A stretch of DNA of 18,881 nucleotides from Ectocarpus siliculosus (taxonomy: Eukaryota; Sar; Phaeophyceae; Ectocarpales; Ectocarpaceae). Shown here piece by piece: positions 11,539 to 18,881 of this stretch. Positions within the stretch are counted from its first letter, which is position 1. Each line of letters starts with the position of its first letter. The notes under the pieces were generated by a model, which was not told the origin of the DNA, did no database searches, and saw only the letters and a list, made by a program, of their open reading frames with translations. A program made the position numbers and the translations under genes. The stretch spans positions 5,469 to 24,349 of the forward strand of contig FN648890.1 of the NCBI GenBank assembly GCA_000310025.1, given 5' to 3'.

Positions 11539-13264
11539 ATGCCAGCGAACGGCTTACCCACACACACGCACGCTTTGGCACGCGCGTTGCAGGTTTCGGC
11601 GATGCGCGTCTCCGCGATAAAGGAGGAGCTCGACGAACGAGGGGTCGGGTACAGAGGGCTCTTCGATAAGTCGGAGTTCGTGGACCTCCTGGTCGACGCT
11701 AGGGCCGAGGGGATCACCGCACCTCCGCTATCATCGTCCGGCGACACCGATGGTGGTGCTGGGAGCGGAGGGGGGGCATCCGCCCAGGCACAAGACAAGG
11801 CCGACGCCGCCTACAAGGACGTCGAGGTGCGGAGAAGACTTGGAAGAGATGCTCCCAGGGACGGGTCTAGGTTGGCGCGGAACAAGCCAGGGGTTGGTAT
11901 CTGGGAATGTTTTGACGCATTGATGTTTGTTCGGTGCCCCTCGTGTTGTTCGTGTTTTGAGGGTGTGCAAAGGGACCAGGGGGCGTTTGCCTTTGAAGAG
12001 AGTGAATGGAGCCTCTTGTTGGACGTCGCCCCTCTCATTGTGCTGATGACACTCGACACTTTTTGCGTCCTCGATGACACTTGACGGAAGGCACCTGCAA
12101 ACCACGAAAAAAATCGCTTGCCTCTCTCTCAGCCGGCGCCAACTCGCCTTTTCGAAGGCAAAACAAGTAGCCGCATCCACCGCAACTGTTGTCTAGCCAT
12201 CGTGATCGCAGATGCGGTAGATAACACCGGTGAGGTATGTGTGTGGCAAATGTATCTACGCCCTTTTTGACTCGACATTGAGGCACGGCATATTTAACCA
12301 CACACACCCAACTCAGCAGTTTCATCCACGTCAACGAAACATCCAGGATTCCCACCACCTACCCGCCCCGCTGCTCGGGTGTTTGCCCCTTTTTCTGCTG
12401 CAAGCAGGTGAAGAAGATGAACAACGACCCCTCCGGCGGCAACGGCGGCGGCGGCAGCGGCCAACAACAGCAGCAGCCCGGAGGCGGCGGTGGTATGCCC
12501 GGGGGGATGCCCAACATGGGCGGGGGCGGGGGCGGTGTCAACATCAACGACATCTTGAGCGGCCTCGGGGGTATGGGCGGGGGCGGCGGCGGGGCCGCTG
12601 GCGGGGCGGGGGGGGGGGGGCGGGGGCTTCCACATCGGCAGCATTCTTGGCGCGATGGGAGGAACAAGCGGTGCGGCGGGGGGCGGTGCGCCAGGAGGAG
12701 GGGGGGGCGGAGGGATGGGAGGCATGGGTGACATGATCGGGAAGATGATGAACAACCCGAAGGCCATGGAGGCGTTCCAGAAGGCGCAGAGCAATCCAAA
12801 GGTAAGTTTTATTGGCGTGTTTCAGGTCGACGAAATGCGGTCTTGGTTGTCTTGCAAGAGAGAGAGAGTTGGGCTGGCTCACTGTGCACCCGCCTTCGCC
12901 CAGACGTAGGCCATGAGCATTTGTACATACTCTCTTCCGTTTGTCAGATTCGGAAGGACACAGTGGTTTAACGATTGTGAGGAAGGAGGACTGATAATAA
13001 GGTAAAACAGCTCTTGATGATCAGCATGCCGCCACATGCTCCCTTGTCCCTCCCTGTGCATTTCAAAATATGACGACCATTTTTATTGTTGTTGCGTGTT
13101 TCCTCTACTCCTGTTTTGATATCCTGGTGCCGCGTGTACGCGACGGCACGTAGGTCATGGCCGCCATCCAAGACGTTACCCAGAACGGCATGAGCGCCAT
13201 GTCCAAGTACCAGGACGACCCCGAGATCTTGGCGATCATCGAGGAGCTCAAGGGCTTGTTCTGA
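11539..13264 (+). CDS. Hip/ST13-like protein: SAP-like domain, Gly-rich linker, C-terminal STI1 domain (3 exons)
   Basis: Likely an Hsp70 co-chaperone or client adaptor. Exons are 11539-11826, 12408-12801 and 13154-13264 (TGA). Introns run 11827-12407 (GTGCGG to GCAG) and 12802-13153 (GTAAGT to GTAG), both phase 0. With one base dropped from the G run at 12608-12620 the product is 263 aa. Residues about 22-56 (AMRVSAIKEELDERGVGYRG, then FDKSEFVDLLVDA) form a helical SAP-like module of the type at the C-terminus of MANF/ARMET. Residues about 97-200 are Gly-rich with a Gln run. Residues about 200-263 match an STI1/DP domain: MIGKMMNNPKAMEAFQ, SNPK, then VMAAIQDVTQNG, MSKYQDDPEI and a final ELKGLF. 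This resembles the end of Hip, but no TPR repeats are visible. The start is uncertain: ATG 11539 follows an in-frame TAG at 11512, yet TTGCAG ending at 11592 could be an acceptor for an undetected upstream exon, possibly with a targeting peptide. Confidence 0.8.
12608..12620 (+). other. 13-G homopolymer that shifts the reading frame in exon 2
   Basis: The frame entering exon 2 (VKKMNNDPSGG onward) runs through NINDILSGLGG to the G run. In that frame the sequence after the run becomes Arg-rich and stops at about 12731. The frame one base later reads FHIGSILGAMGG and continues into the STI1 domain and exon 3. One extra G, or two missing, reconciles them. The simplest reading is a homopolymer length error in the assembly; a true frameshift allele is possible. 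Confidence 0.75.
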
Positions 13265-13413
13265 GAGACAAAGGGTAGGGGGGGCAAGATTGCCACACCA
13301 CCGCAGGCTAACAGCAGCTTAGTACCACCATCGATGACAACGTAGTCTCGGAACCCTGGCACCGACAAAGGGCACATGCACGCCGTCGAGTGAGAGTAGA
13401 CAAGCTCTCTCCC

Positions 13414-13431
13414 GCTGCTGCTGCTGCTGCT
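13414..13431. repeat. (GCT)6 microsatellite
   Basis: Six perfect GCT units, followed by GCC and GCT. It lies about 150 bp past the stop codon of the Hip-like gene, probably in its 3' untranslated region. Confidence 0.85.
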
Positions 13432-14396
13432 GCCGCTGTTGCAGCTGAGACTACGCGGTTGCAGCAGCGGTTGTCGAACTCGTACGTAACACGACAACAA
13501 GAGGAGAATAACTCGGCTCCCGACAAGCAGCGGTACAACAGGAGCCGCACGTAGCAGTAGTGATTGCGTTCGCATGTGTGTAGACTTTAGCGTCTTGCGT
13601 ACGAACGCGTTCGTGGTATCATGTACGGTGGTTTGGATTGGACGGCGCCGAGTTCGCAATCGGTATTGTGCATTTGTAGGCTGAGACGAGCCCTGCCCAT
13701 ACGAGGCTTTCGTGCTTCGACACACTGCCATCTGATGATGCTTGTTCTTCTTGGTTCCTATTCAGCCGGTGCGGGTGTGTAGCAAAGTGCGTTTCGTTCG
13801 TTGTGCGGTAGAGGTGCCTGAGAGTATGGAACTCTAGGACCCTACTAGTTCGTTCTAGTTCGTTGGTTACAGACTTAGCCGGAGAAGGCATATGACAACC
13901 ATGCTGCTGCCGCTTCCGACGCGCCGGTCATTGTGTGATTGTAAGCTCATTTAGTAGCGCAAAAGTAACATTGAAAAGAGACGGGTCCACAACTACTTTT
14001 GTGGTTGCCTGGAAGGCAATGCTGGTACGTGCCGCCGCACGGCCGCGTTGAACAGGTTGCGAACGCAGCGCGGCACAGGCTGTCCGTGTGTTTGACGGCA
14101 GCATGATCGAAGACGCGAACCTGCCGCCTGTCGATTGGTGTGCAATGCGACCATCATCCGTGACTTTTAGTCAGCTGGCTAATGCTCACACCTGTTCCTC
14201 CTGAGGGATGGTACCCATGCCATCGACAGAAACAAGCCCCCCGCCGTGAGGAGGCGGATGAGAGCCTCACGTGCTCTTAGGTGTTTTCATCGCCCACTCT
14301 ACTGCATCTTCTTTCATGTGAAAAGTGTTCATGTGTTGCGCTTTCCTCAAACAGTTGTTGAGCTTATTTCTCTGTCCTAGTCTTACTTGTTTCGCC

Positions 14397-14412
14397 AAAA
14401 AAAAAAAAAAAA
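14397..14412. repeat. A16 homopolymer
   Basis: Sixteen consecutive A. A second A-tract of 15 lies 262 bases downstream. I see no flanking target duplication that would mark a retroposed copy. Confidence 0.85.
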
Positions 14413-14674
14413 TCACCCCACCAGCAGAACCAACAACCACCACCACACACCAGTGCCATGTATGCAACCGTCCCGTCAAAATGCGAGCACACGGGAGAGC
14501 CTACAGTACGATGCTCTTTTCGACGCCTCGTGCGATGCCCAGCGGTCATCATTGGACCCGATTGCGGAGGCCTCCGTAAACAGACAAAAGGTAGACTGTT
14601 GTACGGTGGGTGGACCAAGGACGAAAACAGACAGACGCGGCACTAACTCTTCTCGTGAAAGACCCGATCAAGGG

Positions 14675-14689
14675 AAAAAAAAAAAAAAA
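14675..14689. repeat. A15 homopolymer
   Basis: Fifteen consecutive A following AAGGG, in the convergent intergenic region. Confidence 0.85.
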
Positions 14690-14943
14690 TGCAAGTGGTG
14701 AACAAGGAAACACCGTCACTGCGAACCCGGCTTGTGGTGCTTCCAACGTTAACGTTGCGCAACACTGACGTCACACCAGAACGCACATCACATCAGATGC
14801 AACCACGAACACCAGTACTTGCATCTACTTAGACTATTGTTTTGTCCGATCCGTCGCGCTTTGGTTCGATGCAGACAAAAGAAAATTGAATACCACGGAT
14901 AGATGTATGCGGCGCTGACCAGGATGGGCTGAAGGTCTCTCTC

Positions 14944-15033
14944 AAGGCACGACAAAACTAAATGACGGCATGCGTTTATCATGAGTGCATCACTCAAGGC
15001 AACGAATCCCGTCATTTAGCTTTGTCTTGCCTT
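14944..15033. repeat. 90-nt imperfect hairpin (nested inverted repeat)
   Basis: The outer arms 14944-14968 and 15009-15033 are complementary at 23 of 25 positions; the left arm ends in CTAAATGACGG and the right begins with CCGTCATTTAG. The inner TGAGTG (14982-14987) pairs with CACTCA (14991-14996) around a CAT loop, and ATxCGTT pairs in between. In total about 35 Watson-Crick pairs form along roughly 44-nt arms. This fits a small foldback (MITE-like) element, a microRNA-type precursor or a 3'-UTR structure. No flanking duplication was recognised. Confidence 0.7.
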
Positions 15034-15903
15034 CGCAGAAACAAACCTTCGGCTCGTCGCGTAAAATAAAAAAGAGTCGGCTACCCCTCCCAGACAACCA
15101 AACATGAACGAACCCGGCAATCATGAAAAAATCACCAACCACGCGGGGCCGCGCACCTCCGGAAATAAGCCCCGCGCATTCCTCTCGTTTCGAAATCAAA
15201 ACTGTTCCCAAGAGCTCGCGCCCCGCTACGTAACCAAGTCGATCACCAACCACGGAAAAAAGACACCACGCACGCGCTCAAATGTCAAAATAATTTTCGC
15301 CGCGATCAGCAGGCGATCACGCACAGCACACGTAGTGCAGTGCGGATCCTCCCGCAATCGGCAGCAAAATTTGACAGAGCTGCGGAATGCCAGTTCAATT
15401 AACCGAGTTTTTATCGCCAAGATCATGTCAAGCAAGTAAACGGACCAACACCGGGACTTAGCCGCAATCTCGAAAATAGTTCGGCACCACTGCACACCCA
15501 GCAGGTTCGAGTAAGAATTTTTCACACGCGAGATAAACTCCCCGAGCTTGAACGGAACGGAAGAAAAAAAAAGAAGCTCGCTCTTGAAAACCGAAGAAAC
15601 AAATGCTGTTCCACGAGGGAAGCAATGAAAAACAAATCAGCGCAAGCGCAGCAGCACCAAAGGCACACAAAGTCGGCGGCTGCGTCTCCAAAACGGGATA
15701 CACAAGAGAAGGTCTAAACCTTGCACCCAACAACATGCAGGATTGATTCTACATGCCAGCCAAACTGTCAAGAGATCAAACAGATCCGGCACGCGCATGT
15801 AACGGAAAGACTCCACACTTTCACGAGCTCTGAACCAAAACCAGGGCAAGCTGCCACGACCACAAACACACGAAAACAAGGACAACGAATCAACAGGACC
15901 AAG

Positions 15904-18881
15904 TCAAACCCCGTCTAGGGTAGGCGGGCTGGTGCCACTGCTGTAGGCGTCATCCTCTTCAATGCCGAAACCCCCCTCGCCGCCGTCATCGTTGACCTCC
16001 TTTCTGTCCACCGCTTCGCCCGCGCCGGCCGTGTCCGTGTCGTTCTCAACGGTGTCCACGCCCGTCACGGTACGGTCGCTTGCGGCGTCGCTGGTGCTGG
16101 TGCTGTCGCTGATGCTGGGATCGGTGGTGGCGTCGTCGGGGGTGCTGGCGTGCGTAGTGCTGGCGTCGCTCATGTGGCAGGTTGTGAGCTCGTCCTCGAC
16201 CTCCTTCATCCTCTGTTGCGTTCTGGCCTCGCGATTCACCGCCTCCGCCTTGTCGTGCTCGCAGCATGATACCTCCTCCACAAGGGTAGACGTAGTCGTC
16301 AACACCAGTCGCTGCACGGCCTCCAAGTGGGATCTGTAGTACAGTAAAAGGCGCGGCATTAGAGCAGCCGAGGCGTGCGCGGCGGCGGCGGTGGCGAGGG
16401 GGGGGGGGGGGGGTCGTGACTGTTCAACATCAAATCACGTCTGAACCCAATGATGTTTCTGCATGAAAATCTGGTACAGTTGCCATATTGTACACGTCAT
16501 CGAGACGGCACGTGACCACCCCAACCACCCCAACATTAACCACAACCAACATCGCCATCACCAAGCACGCGCAACGAAAATAACGGCAATCACCAATACC
16601 ACGCCAGCGGAAACATGCTACTCCTGTGCTTTGCATTTGCAATCGAAGCACGCCAACACGCACCGGATCATTGGATAGCCTGCGTGCGAGCCCCAGCGGT
16701 CGTCGTTGTCGAACGGGGGCGTGGCGCCGAGCACCGCTCCCTCCGCGACGTGCGCCAGGCTTTCCACGGTGGACGCCTTCTCGGCGATGTCGTCGGCCAG
16801 AGCGAGGGCGACCGCGAGAGCACGGGAGTCCAGGTCCTCGATGTCGGCACCGTAGGACTCAGCGATTGCGCGAGCCTCGTTCACCTACGTCGGTGCATCG
16901 AGTGGCGACAGTCGAGACGTTGCAGCGGAGGAAGGAAGGGTGAGCGGGAGATGGGGGGATAAAAAGGGTTGCCGTATGTATGGCTCTCGTTGTGCCAGGC
17001 TACGATACAGACATCAGTAGCAGTGCCAAGCGTGAATTGCTGTCAAAACTCCCATGCCGGCTGCTTACGTTCGTCCGGCACAAGGCCAGTTCATCCTCCA
17101 GCTCCTTGCTCGTGTCCGTGCCCACGTCCAGAAGGCACTGGAGCTCAATCTCGCGCTGCTCAGCTTCAGACAGCTCCTCTTCTACAGCGAGCGTGGATGC
17201 TCGAGCCGTGGCCGCTTCTTGCTCGACCAGGCGGAGGGAGAGCTCCGATCGCTCAGACTCCTTCTGGGCCGCCAGTTGCTGCTCGGCGACGGTATCGGTG
17301 AGGGCGGCGACGATGCCCTCGGCGGTGTCGAGCTTTGCGACGAGGTCGCCCTCCGTCCTCGCGGACGTCTCGTGGTCGGAGGCGGCCGTTTCCAGCACGT
17401 AATCGACGGTGGCTCGGAGCGCCTCCACCTCGTCACGGAAGTACTTTGCCTCGGCGGCCGCCTCGTTGCGGTCCGCCTCGGACTTGGCCTGTTGCGCCGT
17501 GAGCGCGCTCGCTTGAGCCGTGGAGATGAGCTCCTTCTCGTGCACAGTCCTCGTGAGGTCCTTGACGGTGTTCCTCAGCTTGACAATTTCCGCCTTCAAG
17601 GCGTTCGAGCGCCTCTGGTGGTAAGGTGGGGTGGACGAGAGGCAGCGCGGGGAAGAGGGTGTGGGAGGATGGGCTGAATGTTCGGGGTATCTATAATAGT
17701 AGGGGAGACACGTCGAAAGAACGATTTTCGGTGCAGCCACGAGGGAACAAAATGCTCTCGATATAACCAACCAAGACTTCAGGCGCAACATCGCTGCAAC
17801 GTTTCCACGCATCGGGCACAACTGAATACAGCGGAATCTCACGATACATCGTCGACATTACCCCAGGGGTTTGGCACTGTTACAACCGCTGAGCTCGCTC
17901 CCTCACCCTACAGTACACGGGACAATAACGCAGGCTGCTCGGCTCTCTTATCGACGATAAGTATCAGGACTCAGCGAATCAACTAAAATAACCCTGTACT
18001 CTAACACACCAAGCGAGGTCAACCACTCGAGGCGTTCTCGAGAACTGTGGAGGACACGTGTCTCAGTGCTTTCTCAACAGTTGTCCCTCCTTATACTATT
18101 GTATATCATCAATGCACCATTCGCCATATGACAGGCGAGGTAGAACTTACCGCAGCATCCAGCGAAGTGGTCGAGACGTAGTCGAAAACGGCGCCGGGAA
18201 GACTCCTGTCCGAAAATAATAATAATATGAAAGCGGAAACAGGATGCATGCAACAAAGCACGGACAAATGTTGTGAGACGCTATATGTAAGAAACGAAAG
18301 TGCTCCAGTTGTACGGGGGAGAATCAAGACCTGCACACACGGGAGGGGATGGCCCGTGACACCATCTCTCGTCGGAATACGAACCCCGTTGTTGGACTTC
18401 TGCGGGAACAATTCACCACATACCATACACGAACAACCTGTCAAAGCCATGCTCAAGACTTGGGGGCGGGGGGGGGAGGGGGTGCTGCACGGAAAAAAAA
18501 AGACACAGCGAGAAGGCATAGTGAAAATGCATCTGTTCCATAGCCCTTTAACCGAGAGACCCAAGCATGCAGGAAGCACTCCACTGGCGTATGGTATTCA
18601 TTGCCCGCTTCTTTTCGGGGCGACGGATGACTACTGGGTCTCACACCACATGCCATCAGTGTGAAGGCAATAAAAACCAACACACACATGACGGAAGACG
18701 AGCAGCGTCTGCACACATCTCTCACCTAAAGAATGCGAGGACCCTCTCTTGCTGCTCCTGCTTTGCTACTACCATCGCCGCCTCCTCAATGGCGACGGAG
18801 CGGAAGCCCTTTGTGGCGGCCTCCTCCACCAGCCCACGGATAGTGTCGACGCTACCAGAGGGGGAGCTCTTGGTCGCCTTT
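15904..18881 (-). CDS. Coiled-coil protein with acidic Ser/Thr/Asp-rich tail (5 exons, 5' partial)
   Basis: Family not recognised. Exons in transcript order are 18881-18726 (5' end outside the window), 18205-18151, 17614-17069, 16884-16664 and 16333-15904 (TGA). Donors are GTGAGA, GTAAGT, GTAAGC and GTGCGT; every acceptor is AG. Phases agree at all four joins: AG+G gives Arg, then two phase-0 joins, then CG+A gives Arg. The visible product is 468 aa. Residues 1-70 are helical (RGLVEEAATKGFRSVAIEEA, then LAFFRSLPGAVFDY). Residues 71-252 are one long Ala/Glu/Lys-rich coiled coil with regularly spaced Leu. Residues 253-326 hold further helix (ADDIAEKASTVESLAHVAEG) and a short linker with FDNDDRWGS. 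Residues about 327-380 form another charged helix, and about 380-468 are low-complexity Ser/Thr/Asp/Glu. No signal peptide, membrane segment or catalytic motif is seen. A scaffold or cytoskeletal role is inference from the coiled coil alone. Confidence 0.8.
16398..16413. repeat. G16 homopolymer in an intron
   Basis: Lies in the last intron (16334-16663) of the coiled-coil gene, just upstream of its acceptor in transcript order. On the transcript it is a C16 tract, which may add to the pyrimidine signal for splicing. Confidence 0.8.

Larger units (their letters stand above)
13265..15903. other. Convergent intergenic region between the two firm genes
   Basis: This is the 3' flank of both genes, so both 3' untranslated regions should lie in it. 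It holds the (GCT)n microsatellite, two A-tracts, a 14-bp palindrome and a 90-nt hairpin. A 208-codon minus frame at 13731-13105 overlaps the last exon of the Hip-like gene on the other strand and is a shadow or low-complexity frame. Confidence 0.6.

Noticed and set aside
12040-12085. TGATGA box-C-like motif in intron 1 of the Hip-like gene
   Set aside because: No properly spaced box D with a terminal stem, so a C/D snoRNA is not supported.
12294-12799. Long Pro-rich minus-strand frames opposite exon 2 of the Hip-like gene
   Set aside because: They are the reverse shadow of Gly-rich codons in a well-supported plus-strand exon.
14397-14689. Possible retroposed element bounded by A-tracts
   Set aside because: No target-site duplication, internal promoter boxes or recognisable SINE body.
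17054-17677. 207-codon plus-strand frame opposite the coiled-coil exon
   Set aside because: The minus-strand frame has coiled-coil composition, correct splice signals and matching phases. The plus frame is its shadow.

Overview
The window looks like nuclear DNA of a eukaryote with intron-containing genes, long gene-poor stretches, roughly 50-55% GC by eye, many long G/C homopolymers, and glycine-, alanine- and glutamate-rich proteins. A brown alga (Ectocarpus-like) or a related stramenopile is my best guess. That rests on general style and on the SAP-like/STI1 protein, not on a diagnostic marker. I see no bacterial operons, rRNA, tRNA, CRISPR array or complete transposon.

Two genes can be assembled with confidence from spliced exons, and they converge. 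The first (+, about 11539-13264) has three exons. They encode a short SAP-like helical domain, a Gly/Gln/Met-rich linker and a C-terminal STI1/DP domain like that at the end of the Hsp70-interacting protein Hip (ST13). Its second exon is broken by a 13-G run that shifts the frame by one base, probably a homopolymer length error. The second (-, 15904 to beyond 18881) has five visible exons with consistent phases. They encode a long Ala/Glu-rich coiled coil and an acidic Ser/Thr/Asp-rich tail; its 5' end is outside the window. The 2.6 kb between the two stop codons holds a (GCT)n microsatellite, two A-tracts, a small palindrome and a well-formed 90-nt imperfect hairpin.

The left 11.5 kb is mostly unassigned. 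On the minus strand at 786-1793 there is a 335-codon open frame whose upstream third reads like real protein and whose downstream end contains a 29-bp minisatellite. At 3421-3820 a minus-strand frame with a convincing charged C-terminal end is interrupted by two stops and looks like a gene relic or terminal exon. The rest (about 3.8-11.5 kb) has scattered open frames of 60-228 codons on both strands. None has a recognisable motif, so I treat the stretch as intergenic or decayed repeat sequence.

The two firm genes share no evident pathway. The Hip-like protein suggests an Hsp70 co-chaperone or ubiquilin-type client adaptor, and the coiled-coil protein suggests a structural or scaffold role.
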